A stretch of DNA of 64,000 nt, taken from positions 187,907,561-187,971,560 of the forward strand of contig OY282560.1 of the NCBI GenBank assembly GCA_958295665.1. Direction: 5' to 3'. Numbering within the stretch: the first letter of the stretch is position 1; the number at the start of each line of letters is the position of its first letter. This document shows positions 9,540-21,399 of this stretch, in pieces. Below the pieces are notes generated by a model that saw only the letters and a program-made list of their open reading frames with translations, did no database searches and had not been told where the DNA came from. Source of the DNA: Tipula vernalis. Lineage: Eukaryota > Arthropoda > Insecta > Diptera > Tipulidae. The position numbers and the translations under genes are program-made.

Positions 9540-12190
9540 TACTGGGCAAGGTGGGCATTCAAGCCACCTCGCACTGCAATCTTAAAGATCTTTTGTGCTT
9601 GGACCCTGCTTAATTAACTGTCGAGTAGATATTCAGGCTCTTAATGTACACTTCCGGTCGATACATACTACCTGGACTCATTGTTCTCCCTCCTAGATGT
9701 TGCAGTCTGGCGGAAAATGGTTGGGCATTGGCACAGAACATGTTCAGCTGATTCCGCTTCCACGTCGCAGAAGCGACATCCATCTGTCGCACTTAGGCTC
9801 ATTTTCGTAAGATGATACCTTAAGGGAACGTGACCTGTGAGGAAGCCGGTTAGTAGGCTCAACTCGCGTTTCCTAACTAAGTAGTACCGTTTGATGGTTA
9901 CTGACTCGCACCTTATTTGGCTGTAACCTTGCGATGTTTCAACATGGATCGGATTAACCTAATCGTAGAAGGCGGAACATAGGAGGTGTTATCAAACGCG
10001 CTCTCATTGTCCACAAAGGCGCAAATTACAATTTATTGGCCACCACACTTTTAATCCTCGTGGCTAAACTGCTAAGAGCCATCACAGAAGATTTACCAGT
10101 TTGATAAACAAACTGGTCCCAATGCAGCGAATTTTTGACGAGGATTTCACTTCTTATTTGATAATCCGAGATTTTTTCCATCGTTTTCAATAGAAACGAT
10201 GTAGGACTAATTGGGCGATATGCCTTGGGCTGGGTGTCCGGACGACCTCCTCCCTTTGGTATAAAGACCACATTTACTCTCCTCCGGAGTTTCGAAATAT
10301 AGTTAAAAGCATAATCTGCCCGAAACATCTGGGTCAAGCTAGGTCTATTTCCTCAATACCTTTTACTTTCTTTTACTCTAGTAACATAAAGTATAGTAAT
10401 CATGAAAATTTTGAACCTTGTGATTTTTAGAGATTTAATTGTTTTGAGGTCCTCGTCCGAAAAAGTGGGTTTCGAAATGGTGTCTGTCTGTCAGTCTGTC
10501 AGTCTGTCTGTGTCCTCTCTACAGCCCAGATGGTTTAACCAATCGAACTGAAACTTTAGATTTAAGCTTTTTTGATAAATTGGGAGGTCCCAGTGAAATT
10601 TACTCCAAATCGGCTAACCGGAAGTGGCCACTCCCTTGGTCCAGAAAATTTATTTTGCAAATATTTTAAAAAGTATAAGGTTTACAAAAAACTACTCAAT
10701 ACAAAATGTTTCCACAAATTAAAAACAAATAAAAATAAAAAATAAAAAATTAAAAAAAAAAAAAAAAAATTTAAAAAAATAAAAAATTAAAAAAAAAAAA
10801 ATTTCTCAAAATTCTCTGTTCGTAAAAGAAGTCGTGTGTTGGCCACACCTCCATTTTTTGAAGTAATGCCGGAAAGAAAAATGGAGTAAGATGCCATCTC
10901 CTCCAGCGGATTTAAAGGTTTCAAAGAGCCAACAGTCCATCTCACCTTACTGAGTGTGAACATTTTTCCAGAGAGACTCCAGATCCTATTTTGTGCTGCG
11001 TAAGCTACCTCACTTGGAAGGGCATGCGGGTCTCTTGGGCTCCTTCCATTATTGAATCCGTAAAGTGCGTATCTAGTAGTACACAGCTGATATGAACAGA
11101 CTCTAGAGACCTATGTTCCCCATAACCGAGGGCATTTCTGATACGAGTAAAACTCTTTGAGTCCCAGTCGGTCAGTTTTGGAATTTAATTTCCTGCCGCT
11201 GCATGTGATCCGATAAGGAGACCTCTTCAGACACATGCCAGACATTAACTAAATTGCTCAAATGCGGACTATCAAGTGTCAAATCTAGGACTTCTTGCTT
11301 AATCGCATTTACAAAAGTAGGTTTCTTTCCCCTATTGACAATGTCTATAATTCAAAAAGGTACTCACTCCTATTACCCACTTGATTTGGTATACCTCTAA
11401 TTTGGTTACTTGTTACCCATGGTAGCTGAATTAGGGGCATGTCAATATGTTTGCAGATAAACCTGCGGCAAAGGACATTCGAAGGCGCCCTTGCAGGATG
11501 CAAGTGATATAGGCTGGTTATGTGGGTCCTCATCTATTTAGAGGACTTCTTGAAGACATAGATTAGCCTTGAAGACATAGATACATAGATTAGCCTTCTT
11601 CCCCGTTCCAACGTCTCCATTGCGTTCAGCTTTAAAGTCATATGGCCGACAATTGTCCTCCAACTCCTTTCCACTGCCTCCAGATGCCTGACTGTCTCCA
11701 GGCCTCATTAGCAGCTTACGCGAGGGACCCCTTGCGGGGACACCACCCTTGCATCCACTGACTCTTGTTTTTTCCTCTCGTCTTCTCGTCTGCCTCTTTG
11801 AGCGGGCCACCACCTCAGGGTTCTTGTCCATAGGCACCGACAGTGTAACCCACACAACAACTGAACAATCTCAAACATAGGTGACCCAATAGCCAATCCG
11901 CTTGAGTTTGTCGACTGAAGAATAGTCCGTAGAGAAGGTGCAAAAGGCTGAAGAACCTTCCGCCTCCCTTCTGATCACTTTATCGCCTGAATGCTCTCGT
12001 TTTGACTCTTGATAAAACCAAGAACCAGGCACCTTCAGCTGTGCACTCACTCACCCATGGCTTAATGGTGTAGTGGCCTGGTTAGCACAGGTCACCAAAA
12101 GTCATCCAAGCCGTTATACGTTACCCCACGAGTTGCTGGGAAAGGAAAGTTGCCTGTAGGACACCCAGCTTTACTATAAGAGTTGATCTC
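9540..12190 (-). mobile_element. I/R1-type LINE, degenerate, with nested insertion
   Basis: Reading the minus strand 5' to 3': a GC-richer leader and basic ORF1-like stretch (about 12190-11540); the start of an APE endonuclease (11533-11345, with ALIQEPW-like PLIQLPWV); the endonuclease end (about 11340-11170, EVLDLTLDSPHLSNLV, then a SLSDH motif); the reverse transcriptase entry (about 11040-10810); the RT core (10337-10026, VVFIPKGGGRPDTQPKAYRPIS); the C-terminal Cys/His motif (9862-9668, CRFCDVEAESAEHVLCQCP); and a 3' UTR with a TAA-type tail ending at about 9540. Frameshifts and stops are frequent. About 460 bp at 10345-10805 interrupts the RT. It is the same family as 480-1533. Confidence 0.85.
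10345..10805 (+). mobile_element. Retroposon-like insertion with A-rich tail inside the LINE
   Basis: This segment separates two adjoining parts of the LINE reverse transcriptase. On the plus strand it holds a (GTCT/GTCA)n tract (about 10485-10512) and ends in an A-rich run (10726-10800), so a plus-strand retroposon is likely. No pol III boxes and no clean target duplication were found. Confidence 0.45.
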
Positions 12191-12468
12191 AAAATCTACG
12201 AGTTCATTATAAAATATATGATTCTGGTTTTAGGTACCATGCAATTCACTTCAGTAGTCGTAACTGCAAATTTTAGGAAGTGACAAGATTCAGCTCCTCT
12301 ACTTCACGGTAACCTCTAAGCCCATAGATCTCGCAAATGTCGACAAGCTGAAGTTGTACATGGTGTTGCTGAGGCCTGAAAAATTTTCTTTAAAAAAATT
12401 CTTTTACTTTTTTGTAAAAGTGCTGAATTATTTGAGTGATCTTACTTCTTTGATTGTTGTCGAGCCCG

Positions 12469-12693
12469 CTAATTCACACGTGAAACATCGATAAATGTAA
12501 ACGAATCACCCATGAGACTTTCACCATTATTCGATGATGCGGGCTTATTAAAAATGATCGAGTTTCCATGATCTTTGGCTGATTTAAAATTATTTGTAAA
12601 TACAGGTGGCGGCTTTGGTGGTTGGCTGGTCGGGAATTTTGGAATGTTTTGTGTTATTGGTGTGGATGTTGTTGATGACGGTGTTGGTGGCAA
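12469..12693 (-). other. Proline-rich open frame of unknown status
   Basis: 74 codons on the minus strand, with PPTPSS and PTSQPPKPPPVF, followed by a neutral tail ending FIDVSRVN. The composition resembles an SH3/WW-binding linker and is unlike neighbouring noise. Upstream sequence in another frame also encodes KP/TP repeats, suggesting a frameshifted or spliced remnant. No domain and no convincing splice sites. May be a gene fragment. Confidence 0.3.
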
Positions 12694-12699
12694 GGTTTT

Positions 12700-13268
12700 G
12701 GAACTTTAGGAGTTTTTGGTTTGAGAGTTGGACCCTGATGGATGCAAACAAAAGATGTACCTTTGAAAATACATAATATTCAAATTCGAAGATGATTTTC
12801 TCCGTAATTTACTCAATGGATTCAACTCGAATGGATGTGCGTAATTTAAAACCCAAATAAATAAATAAAAACTAATAATCAAATGATATCGGAAGTAAAA
12901 TTATTAATTGCAACATTCAAGTCAGTCGTCTGACTAACATTTTCAGTTTTTTAGTACTTGTCGTTTACGGGGTTTTTGTCGACTAAATAGTTGATTATAA
13001 ACCACAAACGAGATTCACAACTCTTGACTCATTCATACATCTGCAATTCTTTAGAATGCAGGTTATAATGTTCAGTAGAAAAATCTTAATTTCTCCATCT
13101 TGTTGCAATTAAAAACTTTTTTTAATTTAATTTTAATTAATTATTTCTTGTAATTTCTAATATGCAACCGATCTTAAGATCATATTAACGTCTTTTTACA
13201 GATAACACGTAGATATTTACGAACAATTATTCGTTAAGAATTTAATTTGTCTGCCTGTAATAAGTTGA
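12700..13268. other. Intergenic AT-rich sequence
   Basis: No supported feature. Confidence 0.4.
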
Positions 13269-13887
13269 TTTTTCGGCATCTTTTATAGACAAATATATTA
13301 ATTGTTCATGGCAATCCCAATATTTTCGATTTGGTAAATCAGAAAAATACAGAGACCAATCGCTCATAATATATCTATTGAAAAAAAGTAGAAATATCTT
13401 CCCCACTCCCCGTAATTTTAGCTGAAGGCCCAAAGAGTTATACCAATGTACCACTCTGCAAAAATGAGAACCCTCCATGAGTTGTTTCTGTTGGTAGTTT
13501 GGTTTCGTACTGAAAAGTATGGTCTACTCATCAGGCAGCTACGACCAAACTACAAAAAATTCTGGCCAGATACTTAATGTATGTGGTTAGAGTGGAATTT
13601 TTTGTAGTTTGGTCGTAGCTGCCTGATGAGTAGACCATACTTTTCAGTACGAAACCAAACTACCAACAGAAACAACTCATGGAGGGTTCTCATTTTTGCA
13701 GAGTGGTACATTGGTATAACTCTTTGGGCCTTCAGCCAAAATTACGGGGAGTGGGGAAGATATTTCTACTTTTTTTCAATAGATATATTATGAGCGATTG
13801 GTCTCTGTATTTTTCTGATTTACCAAATCGAAAATATTGGGATTGCCATGAACAATTAATATATTTGTCTATAAAAATGCCGAAAAA
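13269..13887. mobile_element. Long palindrome: about 294-bp arms, 32-bp spacer
   Basis: The left arm (13269-13562) and right arm (13595-13887) are near-identical inverse complements, with only scattered single-base differences. Each arm contains the same open frame of about 77 codons pointing toward the outside (13478-13242 minus and 13679-13912 plus), probably fortuitous. A third, single-arm copy lies at 28614-28828, which identifies a dispersed family. Foldback element or giant hairpin MITE. No transposase. Confidence 0.85.
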
Positions 13888-13945
13888 AGAACAATTATTC
13901 ATCACCCCATAGAAATACAGGTTCATGTACTCAATATTTTATTTT

Positions 13946-14095
13946 TAATTTATTTGAAGTTAAATATTTCGGAAAAATGTAAGAGGATTTAATCCAGTTT
14001 TGAACTGATGAGCCTAACATAGTCATAGGCTGGTCCGTTCGAAACTGGATTAAATTCTCTTACATTTTTCGGAAATATTAACTTCAAATAAATTA
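13946..14095. mobile_element. Palindromic MITE, about 70-bp arms
   Basis: TAATTTATTTGAAGTTAA...GAAAAATGTAAGAG...TTTAATCCAGTTT on the left is mirrored on the right around a short centre (about 14010-14030). It lies 400 bp upstream of the Ndfip start codon and is a different family from the preceding palindrome. Confidence 0.7.
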
Positions 14096-14487
14096 TACAT
14101 AAAATATTTCTATTTTTGGACCCGGCAATTCAAAACAACATCAAATCGTCAGCTTATCATAAACATGACTTTTACCTGTTGGTTTTATTTAAAAAATAAA
14201 AAATAAATAAAACAATTAGAATGACGGATGTGTTACACTAATATCAGTGAGACAAATTCCATGATAATTAGTCATTGTTATTCACACATTCATGTTAGTT
14301 AAAAAAAAAAAAAGTAAATACGTTTTGTTGTAGTTTTTAATCGCTGACCATAAAATCAATCATGAATCGTTAAATCATTACTCTATGCCACAGATATTTT
14401 TGTTTAATACGTCACTAAATAATATATTCTTGCATTAAATAAATACAAGGGATCTTCTTTTTATTTTTTTTTTATTTCTTTATATAG
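14096..14487 (+). promoter_or_regulatory. Ndfip upstream region with probable 5'UTR splice acceptor
   Basis: A long T-rich tract followed by TTTATATAG (AG at 14486-14487) lies 19 bp before the Ndfip ATG and looks like a 3' splice site. The promoter and leader exon would then lie further upstream. Inferred from the motif only. Confidence 0.4.
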
Positions 14488-14506
14488 AAATTGAATTGCG
14501 AGGAAA

Positions 14507-15127
14507 ATGTCAGGTGATGATATACCGCCACCAAAGGCGGATCATAATGCTCCGCCACCATATGAGCAAGAGAACACAATACCGCTATCACCGTCATGCA
14601 AATTACCAACATACGAAGAAGTTCAAATGGAGAAAACACTGCACGGTGAATTTCCAATTAATTTAGCTGGACAAATGCCACCACCACCACCCTGCTCTGG
14701 CTTAACATCAAACCGTAATGATCCAACTGGCCAAAACGGTTTTACATTTATAGCAATTGATACAGGAGATTCAGATAATTTGACCGCAGATAATAGTTTA
14801 CTTGGCACCGACATTATGTTTGTAACGGCATTTCTTGTTGCATTTCTATTTAATTGGATCGGTTTCTTGGTACTTACATGTTTTTGTCATACAATTGCCG
14901 CTCGTTATGGTGCCCTGTCCGGTTTTGGTTTATCACTCGCAAAATGGACCCTAATTGTAAAACATTCAACATATGTAGCACCACATGAAAATTCTTGGCT
15001 ATGGTGGTTAATAATGGCATTCGGATTTTTAATTTGTGTTCGAGCTCTAGTCCAGTATATAAGTATAAAACGAACATGGCGATTATTATCTACATCGGCT
15101 CAAGAACGGTTATTATTTTTTTATTAA
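14507..15127 (+). CDS. Ndfip: NEDD4 family-interacting protein (Ndfip)
   Basis: 206 residues in one coding exon. The cytosolic N-terminus has a PY motif PPPY (16-19) and a second, LPTY (33-36), which in the family bind WW domains of NEDD4-type HECT E3 ligases, plus a proline run (58-62). Three hydrophobic segments follow at about 103-126, 131-152 and 162-183; the NWIGFL...FCHTIAARYGALSGFGLSLAKW stretch is the conserved core of the family. These adaptors sit in Golgi/endosomal membranes and recruit and activate NEDD4 ligases for ubiquitination of membrane cargo. The length is near the usual 210-340. The ATG follows a probable 5'UTR acceptor. A third PY motif, present in vertebrate proteins, is not seen. 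Confidence 0.92.
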   Translation: MSGDDIPPPKADHNAPPPYEQENTIPLSPSCKLPTYEEVQMEKTLHGEFPINLAGQMPPPPPCSGLTSNRNDPTGQNGFTFIAIDTGDSDNLTADNSLLGTDIMFVTAFLVAFLFNWIGFLVLTCFCHTIAARYGALSGFGLSLAKWTLIVKHSTYVAPHENSWLWWLIMAFGFLICVRALVQYISIKRTWRLLSTSAQERLLFFY

Positions 15128-16062
15128 ACAATCAATTTTTATATAATATACAAATTTAATAGAAAATATTATTATTACTTATAAATAATGGAGTGGATCT
15201 GTGGATCTCATTTGAAAATCAAAACTTTATTTAAAAAAACAGACATTTTTCCTCTTCAAATGTACAATACAATCTTAATCCATTAAGCGCTTTGAATTAT
15301 ATTTTATTGTAAATAATTTAAACAAAATAAATTTAAGCATATTTTTTTGTTTCATCCAAGTTAAACCAAATAAAATAAACAAAAAATCGTCCAAAAAATG
15401 GTGAAATAAAAAATAATGCATCGTGGTGAATTAAATTTTGATGGTTTGTGTTTTTGCAAACACCAGAAAATTGAGTACATTATATGTACTTGTATTCTGA
15501 ACGAAGCAAAACATGAAGCAATATGTATTACTACATAAATATGTACATGAATCTCTCGCATAGCGCGGTTGCCTCTTCCCATGAATTGGCGCAGCTCGAA
15601 ACCCTATTGAAATAATCACAGTTATATGTATTTATAAACCAGTTGAAATAAGATTCAGTAATTGCGCAGAAGAAATAAGCGCAGCGCGAGGGATTCCTAC
15701 AGTAGGCAGATGATTATTGAGACACCCGGTTTAATTATTATTACTTTATTATTATTAATAAATATAAATATAATTTTACTGTTATGTTGGCACGATAAAT
15801 ATTAATAAAATCACCAAAATATTAAATAGTGGCAGTTATAAAAATGGATTTTTTATTTTTATTATTATTGTATGTACTTACAAATAAAAAAATGTTAATT
15901 TTTAATTTATGTATTTTACTTTTGATAATAAAATTTAAGTATGATAAATAAAAAAAATGAAAGTTATATTGCCAAATAATTAAATGAGGGAAAAATAGGA
16001 TTATTATATGACCTATTTTGGTCATGTATTATACCATAGATACACACAAACATTATCGCGAT
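15128..16062. other. Intergenic AT-rich sequence
   Basis: Contains a possible Ndfip AATAAA at about 15327. Otherwise low-complexity AT sequence without a supported gene. Confidence 0.4.
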
Positions 16063-16810
16063 AATGAGACAGGTTTGTGCATCGGCGAATAGTTATATAC
16101 CAAGGAATAGAAGTGTTTGGTGCCATGTAAGTGTTATATTTAGTTATAATAAAAATTTATTTAATTTGGTTTTAAGTTTGATTTGTTTATGAATGTCTAA
16201 CAAATTCTGATTGAAAATGTTTTATTTTAAAGGTAACTTCTGGGAAGAGGAAGTCTTCACGTTTTCCGATAGACAATTTAAAGAGCGTTTGCGCATGGAT
16301 CGAGTAATCTTCGATTTCATATTGTCATACGTCGGATGCTAGACTGCTAGAACAACTGTTTGGCATATTACACTTCAAATGTGTAAAGCAATCAATAAAC
16401 TTCAAAATAAATTTATAAACGGATATCCACCAACAGAGGAAACAATTAAAGGAGAACATTAGGGCGTTTAATGATACGTGGGGATTTCCTAAATGTTACG
16501 CGGCGATACGCGATAGGTAGAAACTTTTTTGTTGTTCATTTAATCATGAATTACATACATTTTTTGCTTTACGATGGATGTCATATAGAGGTCAGCCCTT
16601 GCACTACAGAGGCAATCGACTACCACAACTACAAAGGCTAGTTCTCCACCGTTTTGTTCGTGGCTGTGAACTACAGGTAAATCCTTTATGTTCCTTAAGA
16701 ATCATCTCGAATTAATCTTTATGCTTACTTTATAGATATCGTTTTAATTATATAAGCGTGGGATCACCCGGTCGGAATAATGATGCGTTTATTTACGGCT
16801 ATTCGAAATA
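16063..16810 (+). pseudogene. PIF/Harbinger transposase relic
   Basis: Several exon-like pieces can be read. About 16063-16127 ends at a GTAAGT donor. 16240-16345 reads FWEEEVFTFSDRQFKERLRM and then FDFILSY, the N-terminal region of Harbinger nucleases. About 16475-16520 reads WGFPKCYAAI, equivalent to the FP-x-GAIDG strand with the first aspartate lost. 16615-16677 reads DYHNYKG, then VAVNYR, and splices (CAG|GTAAAT ... TTATAG) to 16736-16800, SVGSPGRNNDAF, equivalent to the conserved GSxxD block. Stops and frameshifts are frequent. It abuts the broken end of the Pao element at about 16800. Confidence 0.8.
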
Positions 16811-17950
16811 CTGATCGAATATATCTCCACTTATGGTGAGGTACCGCTTCTAGGATTTTAGACGTTCGATTTCCTACAAATGTTTTCCACGTTGCGGGAG
16901 TGAGGAAAGCCAGTCAAGTACAATTTTTGAATTTGTCCAAGCCACAGTTTGACTAATTTTAAGTGTGGAATTTTGTCCAATGAATTGAATGAGCTTCGTT
17001 AGCAATAGTGCGCCACATAATTCAAGTCGTGGGATTGATAATTGTTTAATTGGGGATACTTTAGCTTTGCTGGTAACTAAATTGACACGAACTGTTCCAT
17101 CATTTAACATTAGTCGGAAATAAATAACAACTGCGGATGCACGTTCGGTCGCATTACAAAATCCATGAAGCTCGATGCTCGAAATATTTGTACTTCCTAT
17201 AAATCGCGACATGTTTATGTTCTGTCGTGTCAGCAACTCACCACTTAACGGCTCATCGCACTCTAAGCTAGCCACCCGAAGGTGCTGCATGAACATTTTC
17301 ACTTGGATAACGATCGGTGCCAACAACCCAATGGGTCAAATATCCTACTTGCGTTATACTCCTATTTCTTTTTATGATTAATGTGGTGTCGTCATTACTT
17401 CCATAGAAATGGAATGTGTCTTCTTTTGGATTCCAATGGAGCTCCAACACCTTCAACATGTCTTTTGTATCTGTGATTTGTACTACATCTTCCTGGTTTT
17501 TCATGTGCTGGTTTAAATCCGCTGAATTAGAAATCGATTTTCTTTGATGAAACCCCTTCTGTTTTAAAATAGAAACAATTCCTTCCTTTATATCCAATGC
17601 TTTGTTGACGGAATCGGCACCAGATAACAGATCGTCAACGTAAAAATCTTCAAGAATTCGATACCTTTGGATTTGAAGTAAGTGCTTGCATACCAATATC
17701 TTTTAGAGCTCTTGTAGCTAGAAACGGAGCTGACGATGCCCCATATGTGACCGTTAACAACTTAAAATGACGAATTGGTTCCGATGGATGATTTCTCCAT
17801 ACGATACGTTGATAATTGGTATCTTCAATATTTACCCAAATTTGACAGTAAAGCGCAGGAGAATTTGTATCAATGACGATTGTACCGTAGGACCAAGTTT
17901 GGTAGTGGTGCTGGATTGTTTCATTACACTATGATGAAGGAGGTACAGCC
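16795..17950 (-). pseudogene. Pao polyprotein: RT C-terminal half and RNase H
   Basis: From 17950 downward: LYLLHHSVMKQSSTTTKL, the conserved strand before RT motif A; YVDDLLSGADSVNKAL (in 17696-17268), the catalytic motif C; the connection region; and RNase H-like ELHGFCNATERASAVV, AKVSPIKQLSIPRLELCG and AWTNSKIVLDWLSS (17326-16874). After a frameshift near 16890 the frame continues with WKTFVGNRTSKIL to about 16795. Damaged by stops and shifts. Confidence 0.88.
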
Positions 17951-17954
17951 CAAA

Positions 17955-20348
17955 ATTATTTTTCTCTGTTCAGGGTATTTTATTTATTTATATTAAAACG
18001 GGTATAAGCTCATGGCTTTTGCACCCTTCCATACAATATATTTATCAAACATTAAACATTTCATACAAGCTAGTAAATAAATATTTTTATACAAATTAAG
18101 CTAAGTTATTTATTTTTATATAATCAAAAACAAGTTTTTTAAAAACACTAATTGAGCTTACACATCTAACTTCAACCGACAACCGATTCCATAAAACATA
18201 ACCTCTGACCAAAGGTGAATAATTGAAAACATTATTTTGTATATTTGGCGGCAACAATAAACATTTAGTTCGGGCAGACCTACCCATTCTGACCTTGTCA
18301 AAGAGATAAACTGGCTGTTTCACCTTAAACAACCTATATAAAAAAACTAATTTATGGAAAATAAAAAATTCATTTAAACTGCAACCAAGAATATTATTTG
18401 AATAAAATGAAATGTGAACAAACTTGCGTAGGTTATAGGTATATCTGACTAAATTGAAAGCTTTTTGAAGCAAACTAATACGTATAGTGCATCCCAATGT
18501 TGATAAATCACATCACAGTATGTAAAGTGCGGGATGACCAACGTTTTAACCAGATATAGTGTTAAGTTCTCCGGACAAATCTTTTTATGAAGTCTTAAGC
18601 CATACAGAATAGAGTTTAGCTTGCGACAGGTTTCAATAACGTGGTCGCTCCAAGTGAAACTGCTATTCATGTGTAGACCCAGATTACAATCATCCAATGC
18701 TAATTATCATCTAATGCTAATTTCTCATTATTAATATATAAATTCGGTATTACCCGAGTAATTGCTTCTACAAATAAACATGGCCTGTGTTTTCTTTGTA
18801 TTTAACATAAGACCATTTGACGTTGACCAAAAATAAATACTTTTCAGATCTTCATTAATTTTTGAAAAAATTTCATTTATATGTTCTAATGAACCACCAA
18901 TAAATAATTGAACATCGTCCGCGTAGAAATGGAATTTTGAACGAGACATGCAATCAGCTAAATCATTAATGAAAAGGGAAAATAATATTGGCCCAATAAT
19001 AGACCCCTGAGGGACTTCCACAAGTAACCGAAGTTGTTTGTGATAAAAACCCTAATAAATTTATAATCTGAGTCCTATCCGACAGATAGGAAGATAACAA
19101 ACGAATAGCACATTCCGAAAAATTATAAAATAATTTAAGCTTTTGCAGGAGAAGTTGATGATTAATAGAATCAAACGCCTTGGAAAAATCCAAGAGGACA
19201 ATTACCGCAAAAGATTTAGGTGCATTAAGGATACAAGAGATATCATCTACAACATTAACCAAGGCGGAAGTTGTACTATGAACTTTCGGAACGATTTAAT
19301 AAATGTGACTTACTAAGATACAATGAAATTTGATCCTTTAAAGCCAATTCAAATATCTTAGATAGAATAGGAGTAATTCTTATTGATCTTATCATGTAAA
19401 TTGTGAACTTCTTTACTTTTATTTAAAGGGATAACTATGACATTTGATAACTATCAGTTAGTAATACACTTATTAATTATAAAAGTTAGATAAGGTAAAA
19501 TTATCGGCAATATTAATTTTAGATACGTCAATATTATTGTACACCGTAATATAGGAGTATGTTGGTTTTGGCCGTTTGAATTCACTTTATATGACATATA
19601 AATCAAATAATGGTCGGAAATCGACGGAAGAGAAATTTTGTCGAATTGTATTATTCTATTAGAATCAGCTTCATTCACCAGAATTTAATCTAAAAAGTCT
19701 GATTCTCTTGTAAATTGAAATGGAACAACAAATAAATTGAGTCTATTTAAATGGTCGAGGAATCGATTCGAGGTAGTATTTAAATTAATATTAAAATCAC
19801 CGAGAATTATCACATGGGAATAGCTATTTATGTAATCCATAAACAAAGTCACAATATCGTCGATGTCATTTAATATTCTTGGTGGTGGATTTGGTGGCCA
19901 ACAATTACGGCATACTTAGTATTTTTAACATTTAGTTCTAAAATAATAAACTCAGTCTTCCCCAAAACAAGACGATCAACACATTTGATATTTAAAGACG
20001 ATTTAAAATACAAGGCTACCCCACCTACTGATGATTTTTTCTTACCAGCAACACGATCATGACGTAGCATTTTATAACCCGAAATTGCCACGCTAGAAGA
20101 TGATATTTTTGGATGAAGCCAAGTCTCACTCAAACATAAAATATCAAAATGTTTAGTCTGTATCAAAATTCTAACTTCATCAATATGTTTCACTAAACTT
20201 CGTATATTTAGATGGGCGATAGAAATAAACTCATTCATCATTGCACGGTTTATGTAGAATGGAACTGGAAGGAGCTGAAGCAGGTGATGCGGAAACTATA
20301 AAAATAGAAGTCAAATTACAAAATAGATTAGATAATAAAGCAATACAA
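17955..20348 (-). mobile_element. Jockey/CR1-like LINE inserted in the Pao RT
   Basis: Minus strand: APE endonuclease start (20241-19870, SIAHLNIRSLVKHIDEVRIL, then LCLSETWLHP); a poor central stretch with internal deletion (19860-19270); the RT with LLDFSKAFDSINHQLLLQKL (19262-18966); PQGSIIGPILFSLFINDLAD and catalytic FYADD (19021-18731); then the C-terminal region (18697-18096). It ends in an AAATAAATAAA-type tail at about 17980-17960. It splits the Pao RT between the EIPLVK and LYLLHHSVM segments. 5' truncation and several frameshifts make it inactive. Confidence 0.87.
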
Positions 20349-20640
20349 TTAGGTAACTAAATTTTCGTAACACTTAACTAAAGGTATTTCCTTCATTTGG
20401 CCTAACTTTTGATATTCTTCCATAAATTTTCTATATTCTTCGTAAAGCCCTGTGTCTTTCTGAAATCGTCGTTCCATACCTTGTAATCGATGAACCGCTA
20501 TGGACAATGACTCTCCTAGATCCATTATATTGTCTTTAAATGCCAATTTTACTAAGAGACGACCATCGTCTGCAGTTGTCGTAGTTTCTTGGAAATGTGT
20601 CTCACAATATTCTTCCTCTTCTGTCAACACGTTGTTCGTC
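20349..20640 (-). pseudogene. Pao polyprotein: N-terminal RT region
   Basis: The 93-codon frame includes GRLLVKLAFKDNIMDLGESL and AVHRLQGMERRFQKDTGLYE, the conserved linker just before the RT palm in Pao elements. It breaks off at the LINE junction and resumes at 17950. Confidence 0.85.
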
Positions 20641-21059
20641 TCGATTTCTTCAACCTCCTAAAATTTTCTTAATGTTTTGTCGATATTTTCCGACGAATCA
20701 TCGATAGTTCTGGAACAGTCAGTATGCTTGGACATCATAATTTTCATTTAGTTTTGAAATTTGTCCCGCAACGAGACAACCAAATATTTTTTTCTGTAGG
20801 ACAATCTTATTTGCCTCATTCTTTATTTGCTCGTTTTTTAAAATTTAAAAGAAATGGTCTGCGCCAATAAGTACATCAATTTTATTTGATTGCGGTGGTA
20901 CTCGGGATCAGCTAGCACCATTTATGGTCTATGTCAGTAATTTAACGCTTCAATGTTGATGTGTGGGAGCTGGGCACACTTGGTTTGATGTTTAAAAGTC
21001 GCAATCCTCCTAGTTACTTCCATTGTCGAATCGCCTACACCCGACGCTGATATCCTAGA

Positions 21060-21345
21060 ATTTCATCTTTTTACATTTAACAATTGAAGACAGGATTCTA
21101 TTATTAAAGAAGCCTGAGAATCTGAATCCAACCGTGCTCGACATGGAATGATTTGGCCGTAAGTGGTTATTACATTAATTACTGCTGTAGGTAATAACGT
21201 ATGCGGTAACTGACTAGAGGCGTGTCCACAATATATGTCATTTGAACATTCGGATTTGGTTGGTTCATCTTTTACCATCATATGACCTTGAACTTTGATG
21301 TGTAATAAGGTGTGATATTTTTGCTCTGCATTTAAACACACCGTG
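21060..21345 (-). pseudogene. Pao aspartic protease remnant
   Basis: ARLDSDSQASLIIESCLQLL corresponds to the Pao protease active-site region (usually LDSGSQ); here the glycine is replaced, giving DSDSQ. A cysteine/histidine stretch precedes it. Confidence 0.75.
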
Positions 21346-21399
21346 ATCGCTACCTAAACAATTAAAACACCGACTGGAATCCTTTGCACATTTTCGCCT

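Noticed and set aside
12061..12095. A box-like TGGTGTAGTGG suggesting a second SINE or a tRNA
   Set aside because: No B box downstream, and the segment lies in the leader of the minus-strand LINE.
13242..13912. Two mirrored open frames of about 77 codons in the palindrome arms
   Set aside because: Identical because the DNA is palindromic; no domain, and the third copy at 28614 breaks the frame.
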